A stretch of DNA of 64,000 nucleotides, taken from positions 13,718,291-13,782,290 of the forward strand of contig OZ020515.1 of NCBI GenBank assembly GCA_963971425.1, given 5' to 3'. The stretch comes from Bryoerythrophyllum caledonicum. Its lineage: Eukaryota; Streptophyta; Bryopsida; Pottiales; Pottiaceae. Positions 41,210-53,174 of this stretch are shown here, one piece after another. Below the pieces are notes generated by a model that worked only from the letters and a program-made list of their open reading frames with translations, made no database searches and was not told the DNA's origin. A program made the translations under genes and the position numbers. Positions within the stretch are counted from its first letter, which is position 1; each line of letters starts with the position of its first letter.

Positions 41210-43420
41210 GCTAGCTCAACCTCACACTTCCTGCTTCATCCAAAAACATGTTCTCAGGTCACAATGACAAACAAACACAATTGTAAAGAAAAAAATTAAA
41301 TTAAATCAAAAACATTGAGCATATTTTGCAGGAGGCAAAAAAAAAGGAATTTTACATGTGTTTTATTTTTTGAACTTCTCAACGACTCCAGAAAAATCTT
41401 CCTACACGCCATCTATACTGCAATGACCTCTGACCAAACATCAAAGCACCATGCCAAAAAAGGTGCCTACAACCTGAAATCCAACAAAAAAACGCTGTTG
41501 CATAGAAACCATAGTTCTAAGATCTCCCGCGCCGAAATTCACAAGAAACACTCCAGCAAAAGAAATTCACTTCAAAACCAGACCAGAGCTCGAATTCCTC
41601 AAAAACAGAGCAAAAACTAACCAGAAAAGAAACAGAAAGAAGATCAGCACTACAGAGAGGGAAAAAGAAAAACGAAACTCCACCACCAGAGACCTTCGAA
41701 TTCATAACCACACTCTTCTCAGACACCAAAAATCCTCACTCTGATCATGAGAATTACCAGGAAAAGAAAAGAAAAAAACCACCTCCACAGCAAGCATTAA
41801 AAGCTCAAGAGCAACAACAGACAAGAATCTACACCCAACCACCACCTCAACTCCAAAAAACACACACCAACAACACAACGCAACCACAACACAGAAGCTC
41901 AAGCAGCAACAAGAACAACACGCACAATAGAAACACACGCTGACATGAAAATTCACTTCACCGGATCCACAAGAAAACACGCACAATATTCTGCGCCAGT
42001 GAGAACCCATGAATTCGTGGAGGAGGAGGTGGGAGATGAGGTTTCGGATACCTTCAAAGAGATCCGCAACGCGAGATGTGCTGCAGAAATGTGAGCAAGC
42101 TGCGCGATGAGCACTGCGAGGGAGACGTCTTGAACCTCTTTCGCTCCGACTGTGAAAGAGGTTCGACAGATTCTCTGCTCATTATATGGATGACTTCCGT
42201 TGGTGAAAATGAGTCCCGATCTGATGATTTTAAGGTTTTGGATGAGTTCCGTGATTTGCAGAATCTGGATGAGTTTCATGTACTTTAGATAGACTCCGTA
42301 GGAAGTGGAGTCATTCATCGTCTTTGGATGAATGTGGTGGTTTTTGGATGATTTACCTCAAAGGTGAGAGGATCTCGGGTAGAAAGGATGGAATTGTGAA
42401 AATATTCAGCAAGAGTAAAAACTTTATAACATTTAAAAAATCAATCACTGAGGATATTCAAAACATCATTTTTAGAGTAGTGGATTTTGGATTGGTTTTG
42501 GATAAATATTGGATGAATTTGATGGATCTAGATGAATTTTGGATGGCTCTTGGATGAATTTTGGATGGCTCTTGGATGAATTTTGGATGGGTTTTGCATG
42601 TTTTTGGTGGAGTTTTTTCCGAGGTTTTGGAGATGATTCGAGAGGGGAATTTTGGGAGGAGGGGATTTTGGGCAGGGTGCGATTAAAGCGAGGGTCACAT
42701 GTGCAGATTGATTCCATGGGGGGAGGGTGTAGTGTGGGTTACGGCGCTCATGTCGTATTCCTCTCTCCAATGAATGGGATTCAGTGCGGTTGGGATTACC
42801 CACTCACCAACACTCGGGGCAAAGAAAAAACACATTCCCGCAAAGATAACCCGTAATCTTCTTCTTCGGAGACTTTTCAATAATTAATCTTCAATTTGAT
42901 CTGACAAGATCTTAGCCGTTAGATTAAAACTATAACATTTATTTATTTTTAAATTACCTCAAATTTTAATCCAAATTTTAACCAATTTTTGTTAGTCCTG
43001 GAGCTTGCATTGGAAATTTTTGTATAATGGTCATTTTGGCCCTTTTTTATTATTATATACCAAAACCGTGTTCTCTTTTATACTCAATGACTATATAGAG
43101 TGAGGAAATTTCAAAAAGTAAAGAACTTGAAGCCTTTAAGGTTGAGGAGCTCTTTTAGCCCTCAAGAATCTACAAGTGTTCTAGATCATGCAGAGCAACA
43201 TCTATGCACAGGATACATTTCATCGCAACCCTACTTCACGGAAACCATTGTAGCTCGCTGATGCTTGCACCGATTTTTGTGGCGCCGCTCTCACTAAATA
43301 TCCATCTTCTTCCACCTCTTTATCATAGTTTAAGTCTTTCATGGAGGTGGCCTATAGCATTTGCTATCGAGATTATTGTGCTGAAAAAATCTAGAAAATG
43401 GTCTCCCGCCCTTAAAGGGT
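41210..43420. other. Region upstream of legumain, no gene recognised
   Basis: A-rich then mixed sequence containing the presumptive legumain promoter. A short tandem repeat TTTTGGATGGCTCTTGGATG lies at about 42535-42590. ORFs are short and low-complexity. Confidence 0.45.
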
Positions 43421-44240
43421 TATCCTCTAAGATACTTTGACAATTTTGCACCAAAAACACTTCAAAAGTGTTTTTTCTAGTGAATCAATACGGAGGAAAA
43501 ACAAAAGTTTCATTTATAGTTTAAACCGTAGAATTACAATAAAGACTCATTCAGTTACATATTCGCAAACTAACATAAATTTTGACCGCATGGATTGTAA
43601 GATTATAGTCTTTGAAGTGAAGAAAAGGGTTCATTTTCTTCCTTGCATTTACTCAATCAACAGACTTTGACTTCATTTGGTGTCCAATTTTTGCACTCCA
43701 CAAGGTCTTAATTCAATACCATGATGTTAAGCATAATATTAGTTCCATGTACACCAATTTTCAGAGGTAAAAAAGGGTGTAGCATATTCAAATAAATTTT
43801 GCAAGAAGTGGAGGTTCAAAAATTGTCAATTCAAGTTATATTTGTTTGTGAACTTAATATGTTTTAGAATGGAAATCCGAATGGTCAATGAGAAGGTTTA
43901 CATCAGATAATGGAGTGAGGAAAATAAAAGAAAAAAATATGGAGATCTCTAAGTTTTACGTGAAAGGAAGAAGATTTTTTGGTACCTTGCTCGACAATGT
44001 GCGACTATATGTAAAATTGTTTGACTTGTGTTAATATGTTGTTTTTCACTTAGTTCAAGAGTATTTTTTTGACACTATGAAAGGAAATAATATCATTTGC
44101 TAGTATTGAAAATCTCACATTCAATAGAGTGTCCTAGCAAAAGCTTTTGAAGTTGCCTGACATGCCTACTCTCTCCATTTGAACTTCAAAAACCTATAAA
44201 TTTTTCATCAAATGTCAGTTTTAGGAAAAATTGGACTCAC
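43421..44240 (+). repeat. Dispersed repeat family F, copy
   Basis: Begins with a degraded terminus (TTATCCTCTAAGATACTTTGAC) and carries the family's internal motifs. It is followed almost directly by a second copy at 44294. Confidence 0.6.
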
Positions 44241-44293
44241 ACAAAGCTTTTGGAAAAAAAATTCTAGAATAAAAACTTCAAAAAATCATGTTA

Positions 44294-45060
44294 TTAACCC
44301 CTAAATTTCTTTGACAAATTCACAACAAAAATACTTCAAAATTGCTTGTTTTAGTGCAATGAGTATGGACAAAACAAAAATCTTTAACTTCTAGTTTTAA
44401 CCGTAGGATCTCAATAAAGAATTATTAAGTAACATTCCAAAAAAATTCTTAAAGTTTGACTGCACACATTGTAATATTATAGTGTTTGAACTTTGAAGTA
44501 GAGAAAAGGGTCCATTTTCTTCCCTACGTTTCATAGGTCAGCACACTTTGACTTCACTTGGTGTCAAATTTTTGCACTACACAAGGTCTAAATTCATTTC
44601 CATCATGTTAAGCATGATATTAGTTCCTTGTACTCCAATTTTAAGAGGTAAAAAAAGGGTGTAGCATATTCAAAAAAAATGTGCAAAGAATGGAGGTTCA
44701 AAAATTGTCAAATTGCATTACATATTTTTGTGAAGTTAATATGTTTTAGAATGAGAATCCAAATGGTCAATGAGAAGGTTTACACCACACAATTCTGCGA
44801 AAAAAATAAAAAGTAAAAAATATGATGATCTCAAAGTTTTATGTCAAAAAGAAAAAGTTTTTTTTGGTACCTTGCCCGACAATGTGCGACAATGTGTGAA
44901 AATGTTTGGCTTGGATTAAAAAAAAAATTCACTAAAGACAAAAGATTTTTTATGAAAATTTGAAAGAAAAAAAATATGACTTGCTAGTGTTGAAAATCTC
45001 ACATTCAATAGAGTGTCCTAGAAAAAGTTTTTGAAGTTGCCCGACGTGTCCGTTCTACCC
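44294..45060 (+). repeat. Dispersed repeat family F, tandem second copy
   Basis: Starts TTAACCCCTAAATTTCTTTG, the clean family terminus. Internal motifs are in the same order as at 43421 and 30560. The right terminus is lost near 45060. Confidence 0.65.
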
Positions 45061-46136
45061 ATTTGAACTTCATGGTTGGCATGCACGAATGGACGGATAC
45101 GAAGTCTTTCATGGGCCACATTGGAGGATCCTTTGGCCTACATGCAGATCCTTTTTTCCTTTCCAAGCCTGATCCCTCTTTTCCGTCTCTATTCATGTTT
45201 TTTTCTTTTTCTTTCGACACAACAAAAGTGAAGGCCCACTTCAGACCAACAACCAGACAAAAGTCAAATGTACTGGAGGCGTACATGATGTCCTGCATAA
45301 TCTCCTTTGGCGTAGGGTATCTATATTGTCCAACTATTAGTCATCTAGTGACTAGACAAAAATGGAATGTACTGTAGACATAGATGATGTTAGGTGAAAT
45401 CCATTCCTTTCATGGATTTCCCTTTCATCCAGTTGTTGGTGCGCCTACAATTCCCTTTTACTGATAGAAGAGGAACATAACATTAAATACCAATTGTAAC
45501 TACGCCCAAAATGCAACATAGCATTCATCAACTAGATAAACCTTAATCTTCTTCGTGATGGGATATCAAAGAGCAAATTAGAAAAGGGAGAAGAAAGACG
45601 AGGAACTTATTAGAAAACAATAAACTATGGACTCCATCACATCATATCTTCTTGTGCTCAACTATGGTTTAAAACAATCTGAAGTAGGCATAGGATCATG
45701 AGAGTAGTTCAACTATGCCTCAAATTCACCACCATCCATCACAAAAAGAGAAGATTAGTTTGACTATCAAATGTTACGAGCTTGTGGATTGGCGTAACTC
45801 TAAAGGAAGAAAGATGAACTCTAGTCTCCAATGAAGACCTCATGAACAAAGTATCTCTCCATTTCAATCATTGGGCCAAAGTCCAAAGGAAATGGTTGGA
45901 GGGATCCTAACTCTAACTAGTTAATTCCTAAAGTTGTGGAAGGTTCATTGGTGGGACTGGAACATGACCAGGTGCATTCTGGTGTTGGATGGAGTGAAGA
46001 ATCTGGGAAAGCTAAAAGGGAAGGAGAAGTGTTGATTCATGAGGCTATGCAGTTGTGCTATGGATTTTCATGGAAGGTTCCCAAAACACTCCACACTACA
46101 TTTAGGCTGGGAATCTGAGCTCTTCTTACTCGATGT
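45061..46136. other. Intergenic stretch, nothing recognised
   Basis: Short ORFs only. There is a partial internal duplication around 45240-45390 (AGACAAAAGTCAAATGTACTG and AGACAAAAATGGAATGTACTG). Confidence 0.45.
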
Positions 46137-46373
46137 ACCGTACGCTACGGTCAGTTTCGGCAGGCAACTGCCGAAGTATTTTATTTTTTTCTGTCACATT
46201 GATTCGACACAATGGATATGACATAGATATTGCACGAGTATCACCTAGATCTTGTACGGGTGTCACCTTGGTATTACATAGGTATCGCCTAGCCAAATCT
46301 CTTGAAATTTCCAAAATTTTGGACAAGTCCCCATTTTGAATTAATTATGTACGAAACTGACCATAGCGTAGGG
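46137..46373. mobile_element. 237-bp MITE with TA target site
   Basis: Terminal inverted repeats CCGTACGCTACGGTCAGTTT and CCCTACGCTATGGTCAGTTT differ at two positions in about 22 bp and are flanked by TA on each side, as in Tc1/mariner-type (Stowaway-like) MITEs. It lies about 300 bp downstream of the fructosamine kinase stop codon. Confidence 0.75.
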
Positions 46374-46670
46374 TAATAATTCTTTATGTGAAAGATGAAT
46401 ATTTAATCGAAAATGGAGGGTTGATATCATTGACATAAGATAATATAATTATGCCTACGAAATAGAAGGGAACCACCTACAAAAGGGAGAAGACAAGAAT
46501 CCTAACAAACAACAATAAGTTGTGGACTCCATCAAGTGTTACAAGTAAAATGGTCACAACTGTAATCTCTCCATTCTCATTCTTAAAGCTAATCAAATAC
46601 AGAATTGAGGTCATGAAGGCATTGTGTTGCCTAATCACTTTACTAAAGCTAGATTTCTTAGATTTTACTT

Positions 46671-49535
46671 TCATTTACTGATCAAAATGCGATCCACCAT
46701 GTCCATCACATGAGTGTAATATTCTCCTCCATCTGCACCAGTCCAACCAATAAACAACAAATTAACGATCCATGATTGATCTAATCAACCTCAATTAGAT
46801 AAAGCTTTTAGGCAACCAGAAAAATATGTATATTTCAACTTTCAATGTGGCACTCAAAGAGAGGTTTATGAAAAAAAGTTCCACTACTCTTGAGCAGTCG
46901 TAAAAGTTCATAAGAATAATCCAGATATGCTTTATTTTTAATTTTTTTTGCGGAATCCAACTTGTGCCTAATGTACATATCTTACACAAACATCAGCAAA
47001 AAAACTGAAATTCCAGGGTAAAAATCTGAAGCTTCAGGGTAGAAAAGGGACTTACATATGACAAAATGGTTGAGCAAGTGGAACAACTGGTACAATTGAT
47101 GGCGCTTCTCAAATCCTGGCGCTTGTGGAAGCAATTGATGATAAGCGGCGTAAAAGTCTCTAGCTGAAATGAAAGAGCAAGGGAAACAAATTTAGGTCAA
47201 AATTACTAAAATGCAAGACAACATCATGTTTACAGTAAAAATAAATGCAATCGTGAGTTTAAAGCGATTCACTTACAAAGGCCAGGAAAGTCTGCAACAG
47301 GCTTCCATCCTTCAAACGCAAGATCTATCCAAAAAAAACACCACTTTAGGTGAGCGATAATAAAACGGTAAAGCCTTTACTTCTCTAGTACCTTAAAGTC
47401 TCTATTCAAGTGCCACAAAAAAATGAAAAGAAAAGATCAAAATTCTGAGTAAAGAAACTTGATTTCATTCTTGGATAGATGAGCGTTGAATCTGACCCTT
47501 AATTGGCGAGCATGCTTAATTACTCTTGATCACAAATGCCATATAGATCAAGAGCTTGCAGAAAAGCTTGCATAAGAGTGGGAGGTTATACCAAATTCAG
47601 CGTCTCCGATGAAACATGCTGGATCAAATATGGCAACTTCTCCTGTCGCCACAAGCCCTGAGTTGCCCATCTGGTGATGATTTGTACCAAGTGATGAGTA
47701 ACATGATAGTAGGAGATTCAACGTGAGACTGAGAAGAATGGGGTTCAAGGTTTACCCATAGATCGCCGTGGAGGATACTCGGGTGAGGATTGTGGCGTTT
47801 CAGGAGCGTGTGTGCTGTTTCAAGCACCATGGCGCCCTTCGCCTCCACGTCTGTCTTATCATCCCCGAGTCTTTCATATACCCTCTGTAAGAAGATCACA
47901 ATGAAGTTCTTAGTGTGAAGACCAGGTGCAAATTAGAAGGCAAATAGCTGGTTCGTCTGGAAATCAAATAGTAGGAAGTTATTCTTCCAGAAAGCAAGCT
48001 TCTTACGAAGGGTTTTAGTTGCAAAGAGTTGAATGCAATTGTTGCAATATTCAAGTTAAGCCTGACGGTATACTAGGTCAACCTGAAATCTGTCCCTGAG
48101 TCGCTGCTCAACGAAAAACTCGCACCAAGAGGAACTCCAGCGATTGACTAGTGGAACAATCCCAACCCTGTTGCGTATCATCCAAACAACACTTCAGATT
48201 TAAAGCTCGAGAGATTCGAATTCCTAGTCCCTAGACCCAAAAGGAAGGAAGCCTGTCATTCAACTAGGCACACGAAGAATGAGAGCGATGAGCCCAGGTA
48301 AATCCTAAGCCTTAAACCCTAAACCAAAGAGAAAGGAGGTCAGTCAATCAGCCAGGCACAAGAAGAACGAGACCGATGCCTAGACGCTAACAAATTCTAG
48401 TTGGCGCTTCAAACCTAGATTCATTCCCAAATCACCAAATCAAATTAGGGAACCAACCTTGTCTGCATTGGAAACCCGAAGAGGTCCCCAGACTCGGCCA
48501 AGTGCATCCGTGCCAAGTCGCGGCCTAGCGCACCTTGACTGCTTTCTTGCATCTGCAAACATTACGAAGAGAGGGAAATCAGGACATGGTTCATAAATCG
48601 TTATAATTTGCATATAGAACCAGCACTTTTGGCAGAATCACTGACCATGCCAAAGGGGCGGAAGCGCAGGTGCTTCATGATTATGTAAGATTCTCCGTTC
48701 GGCAGATCGCCACATCCAAGTGGAGTGGGTACCACTATTGTTTTTGTAGCCTCCATCCTTTTCAACCTGTCAAGAGAGCGAGAGAGAGCACAGATTCAGG
48801 AACAAGTTTTCAGAGGATTAGATTTGACGTATGGAAATTGCAATGTAATAGAATGTGGCATTAAGGTCGCATACCTACGCTTCAGATTCGCCCATAAACA
48901 TGCTGCCCACGTCAAACGCCCTGAAAAACATAACAACCATGTTAGCCCTAAACCCTAAAAACTTGGCTGCTACGACATTTACATGAGAAACACGGACCTG
49001 TTGATCTTGACGAAGAAGTCGCCGCCGGAGCAGTGGAAGGCGTAGGACTCGTTGATGCAGCCACTGAAATGCACTTCGCGCGGCCGCCGCAGCAGCTCCC
49101 CGCACCCGAGCTCCCGCAAATGCGACAGCACCGTAAAATCCCCCGCACTCATCCCGGAATCCTTCTCCGTCATGGCGCTCTCAGAGCTGAACTCAAACCA
49201 CGATGCCCTGCTGGACTTCCACCTCCTGCAAAAAAACAACAGAGTCCCTCAAACCCGAAATTCCCCGAAACCCATAAAATTCCCCTAACCTTCCAACTGA
49301 TTTTGCTATCGTGATGTGGATCTGTCGGAAGAAAGGAGGAGGTGCAAGTAAATGCAGGAGGGACTTACTGAGTTCGGCGTTGCGGTCGCTTCGGAAAGCT
49401 GATTGCGTCTGACCCCGTTAACTTGGCTCCATCGCTGCTCTTGCTTCGATCCAGCTTCACGGCACCTGCGTTTGGTGGAGGTGGTTGGCGCGGGGATGGA
49501 GTGCAGCTGCAGATCAGAATCGAAGCCGACGCCAT
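46671..49535 (-). CDS. FN3K: Fructosamine-3-kinase / protein-ribulosamine kinase, plastid-type
   Basis: Eleven exons (minus): 49369-49535, 48998-49225, 48879-48920, 48646-48766, 48458-48552, 48083-48167, 47756-47884, 47592-47670, 47277-47324, 47056-47163, 46671-46732. All introns are GT-AG with compatible phases, giving 387 residues. Exon 1 ([10 protein letters not shown]...) is Ser/Pro/Lys-rich with few acidic residues, like a chloroplast transit peptide. The enzyme phosphorylates sugars attached to protein lysines so that the adducts fall off (protein deglycation). The P loop [11 protein letters not shown] (~109-119) includes the Cys known as a redox switch in plant FN3K. Other marks are FFVKIN with the ATP-binding Lys, the catalytic loop HGDLW (~285-289), and [17 protein letters not shown]. 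The C terminus [13 protein letters not shown] is typical of the family. It appears complete. Confidence 0.93.
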
Positions 49536-49611
49536 TCTGGGTTCGGGCTTGTGATGATCCGCGCGCGAAACTTGAAGAATGTGTTGTGTCGGAGTCGGTG
49601 CAGCTCGATGA

Positions 49612-49790
49612 AACGCTACTTTAATTCCTTACAAAGTACTTTAATTCGTGAGGAAGTTCCTTTCATCCATGAGAAAGTTATTATAAAGTTACTTCAATCC
49701 ATGAGAAAGATACTTTAATTTACGAGAAAGTTACATTAATCTGTTACTTCATTCATGATAGTTACTTTAATCTTGTATTGACCAAGCAAC
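49612..49790 (+). repeat. Degenerate short tandem repeats upstream of FN3K
   Basis: Repeated AAGTTACTTTAATCCATGAG-like units of about 24-36 bp. They lie just 5' of the FN3K start codon, in its likely promoter. Confidence 0.6.
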
Positions 49791-51430
49791 TACTTTTTGA
49801 TCTTTGGATGTGTTGATTTCCACTTTGCATGAAATCCGTGAGGAACTAGATTGTGAACTCTAGACTTTGGATTTGCATGCACATAAGGGCCTTACCACAC
49901 GGGAAGGGAAGGAAGTTTCACAACTTCCTCCAACATGGCACTAGTGGCACAAAAAATATTCTTTTCCTCCAACATGGCACTAGTGCCTGTGGACTTCCAG
50001 GCACTAGTGCCTGGTAGTTTTCAACGGCAATTATTGTGCCAAGTCATTGCCATGTAGATTCCAAAGCAACATCCAATGCAAATTCCAAAGCTACAAAGTT
50101 GCTCCATGTCATTCTTGCCACTCCCCCTACTTCCTCTCATGTGGCAACCACTTGCTAATTTGAACCAATGTGAGTCATCCAACTCACTGCCTTTCCTCTC
50201 GTGTGGTTTGGCCCTAACGTAGTCCAGCCCATCACCACCACCCTCCTATCACTGCCACTATATACAATCGGCCCTCTTTAAATGTTACCCCTATATATGA
50301 TGTAATTCAATAAATGTCATGAAAAACTTTGCTCTCTAAAAATCTACACTACTAAATGTCATATGTTATGTGCTACAACATTTTTTTGCACCTCTTTTGT
50401 TGATTTTACCTCTAAAATTGTTAAAGTTGGTAAAATCGGAGAAATTTCGGGATAGTAGATAGGAGCAAGGGCAGTAAAACGTAATGCAGGGCAGTAAGAC
50501 TAATCGGGTAAAACACTTTTAGGGTTTAGAATGACTATTTTGGATGAAAAATGTCATGATAGGTGAAAAATGTTGGATGATAATTGGTTGAGAAAATTGG
50601 TTGAAATCTTCATAGGTGTTATTTTTTTATATGTGTTATGCTTTTTTCCGCCGCCGACGATTAATAGTTAAAGAAGACAGACTGTATTTGGTCCCAATTC
50701 CACCTCATATCCGCCATATTTCCACCCATTCACTCTTTGTTAGCTCCTACTTAGGCTTACTATTTTTTCGTATAAAAAAAGATGAACCCAATTGCCAACT
50801 TTTAGACGAGCTAGAATTATTAGAAATTTTGATTGAACCAATACATGCATGGTACTTAGTACTTTTCAAACTTGGAGAAATTCAATCGTAAAAAAAGACT
50901 AAAGAAATTCCGAAAACATTTCCATGCATACAAATTGATATCATGCTTAGGTGCAAAAAATTTCAAGTTATTTGAAAGTATATAAAGGAAGATAAAAGGA
51001 TTCAAAGTATAACAATTTCTATATAGATCTTTAAATCCTTTGATTACTACTTTAATCCTATTCTTTATAGCTCAAAGTTGTTTGCCATACACTAGAAAAG
51101 ACAATGAACAAAAAAGCCAAGTCATTCTACTGAGATTTCATCTTCCTATGCTTGCTCAAGTTGAATTTGCTTAATTTTTTATTTTTAATGCCCTCTTGAG
51201 CTCTATTCCACCATGGTTGAGTGGACCATGGTAGTAGCCACCTGTCAACAATAAGACTTAAATCTTAGTCACCACTCTAGTGTGCCAATGCCAAAGCTAC
51301 TAAGCCAAGTCATTAATAGCATACAAAATTATATACAACAAAGTTGCCACTCTTTACCATCACAAAATATATGATATAAGGTACTTGTTCAAAATCAATT
51401 GGTGTGAAAGGTGTTCAACATATCCAAAAA
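49791..51430. other. Intergenic stretch with a perfect 18-bp palindrome
   Basis: TCCTCCAACATGGCACTAGT occurs twice (about 49926 and 49966), and CCAGGCACTAGTGCCTGG at 49997-50014 is a perfect palindrome. Otherwise no gene is recognised. Confidence 0.55.
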
Positions 51431-51915
51431 CAAATGTGCAACAAGAATGGGTCTGAAATTACAAAAGAAGAAGAAGAACTCTAGTTCCCAAAGGGAAGGC
51501 CTGCGTGAATAAAGTGTTTGTTTGTTCCACCAGTAAGTCCATGTCCAGCAGACATGGGTTAGTAGTATGGAACTACTTTCCCCTCTCCAAGGTAGACACT
51601 ATGTACCATGTAACAAGTAACCAAGAACAAAGAGCCAATGATGCCAAGGTGGCTAATGTGATGAAGTGTTTAGTCGGTTTCCATGGGGGTTCTAGCGTGT
51701 TCTGGATGGGTTGGTTGTTTTCAAATATCCTTTTGCGTAGGAGTATGGACATAGCGTGTTGGATTGCAATAGTGTTAATATTTGTAAAGGTGGTCTTGAT
51801 TGAAGCCATGGGAATTTCGAATGTTTCTTCAAGGGTTGTCATTGAGGGGATGAAGGTGGTGGCTTTAGCACCCGCGGTGATGACAATGAGAGGATCTACT
51901 TTCCATCTGAGTGCT
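51430..51915 (-). mobile_element. 5'-truncated LINE fragment (3' end)
   Basis: Minus-strand translation in one frame gives VITAGAKATTFIPSMTTLEETFEIP followed by FTNINTIAIQHAMSILL, which parallels the end of the longer LINE at 56640-59730. The adjoining TCCATGTCCAGCAGACATGG-type hairpin and CTTCTTCTTTT tail are also shared. It is a dead 3' fragment, as left by incomplete target-primed insertion. Confidence 0.65.
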
Positions 51916-53174
51916 TGTCTGAAATCACATAAATAACACTCTACTTTTTTGTGATATTAATTTCATATAAAATCTCAATCCAAGTGGTGAACATCAATAT
52001 CATTATGTTTGTTTGAGGTAGAATTTTTTGAAAGAAAGTTGCAAGGTCTCAAATTTTTGTGCAAAATAATGAAAGTTTCTTTGAGTTGGTGGTATTCAAA
52101 ATCTCAAAATGTTTTGGATATATTAATAAACTACCCAAATTGCGTACCCAAAAAAGTGCTCCACGTAACATGCATGTTTCATCAAATGTCAAACTTATTG
52201 AAGAATTTACTACTACAAAGCAAGAGTAAAAACCTCTAAGTGAATTGTTATCACACGTATCTACCTAGGTTCCAAAAAGGCTCATTTTGTGACATTTCGT
52301 CTTGTAGGAATTAAAAGCTCAAAATCCACTTACACTATAAACTAACGATGAGGTAAAGTATGTGGTACTTGTCATGGGTTGGGTAAGATTTTATACCCCT
52401 TATTGAGCCCGATGCTAGGATCTTACCATGAGTAAGGTTGGATGACCTATAACCACCACGAACCCCATAACGGATAAGCAAAAGTGGACCAAAACCACCA
52501 CAGACCCACCCCATTTCCGAAATTTTAGGAAGTCAGATTTGATTGGGTGTTAGTTCATGATTGGTTCAAAGCTGCCAGTTTTTAGTCAATGCAGTAGTGG
52601 TTATTAGTACAATTTAGTGTGGAAATAGAGAGTTTTGTATGTCGAGGAATGGGTCACGGCTTACTATCCACTTTGAAAATTTGTAGCAATTTCAATATGA
52701 AGAAATAAATGGTCACGACAATTGCAATATTCATGAAATCCTATTTTGAATTCCCAAAAAATGTCTTACCACGTATACAAACGCTATAAATAGATCAGCA
52801 AGCTTAAGTTGGTGGTTATAGGTCATCCAACCTTACTGGAGAGAAGGTGTGCCATCCATAATTGACACATGTGGGACCTAAGACCACACCGATTTGTTGA
52901 GGATTTCCGAGCAAGGCCACCAATGACGAGCACACAAAAGATTTTCCCTTCTTTTTTTTATAATAAAAGAAGTGGGAATATGGCGCATCGCTTCTTGGTC
53001 AATACGCACAAATGCTTCTCTCACGCAAACTTGCATAAGAATAAGGTAGTACTTTCATCCCAACCCGAGACTTCCTAACCCAACCCTCAACCCTAAATTC
53101 TAAAGCCAATAATCGCCATTTTGTGTGACTTGCAGAATTGGAGCACCAAGTTTTTGCATCGGAGTGTGGCAACC
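51916..53174. other. Intergenic stretch holding a foldback element
   Basis: Apart from the foldback element at 52431-52837, no gene is recognised upstream of the quinone oxidoreductase start. Confidence 0.5.
52431..52837. mobile_element. Foldback/MITE element with perfect 28-bp inverted repeats
   Basis: 52431-52458 and 52810-52837 are perfect inverted copies (starting AGTAAGGTTGGATGACC). The 351-bp interior has no coding capacity. A target duplication is not obvious. Confidence 0.75.

Noticed and set aside
51505..51936. Plus-strand 143-codon ORF
   Set aside because: Shadow of the minus-strand LINE 3' fragment, which matches the longer LINE copy.
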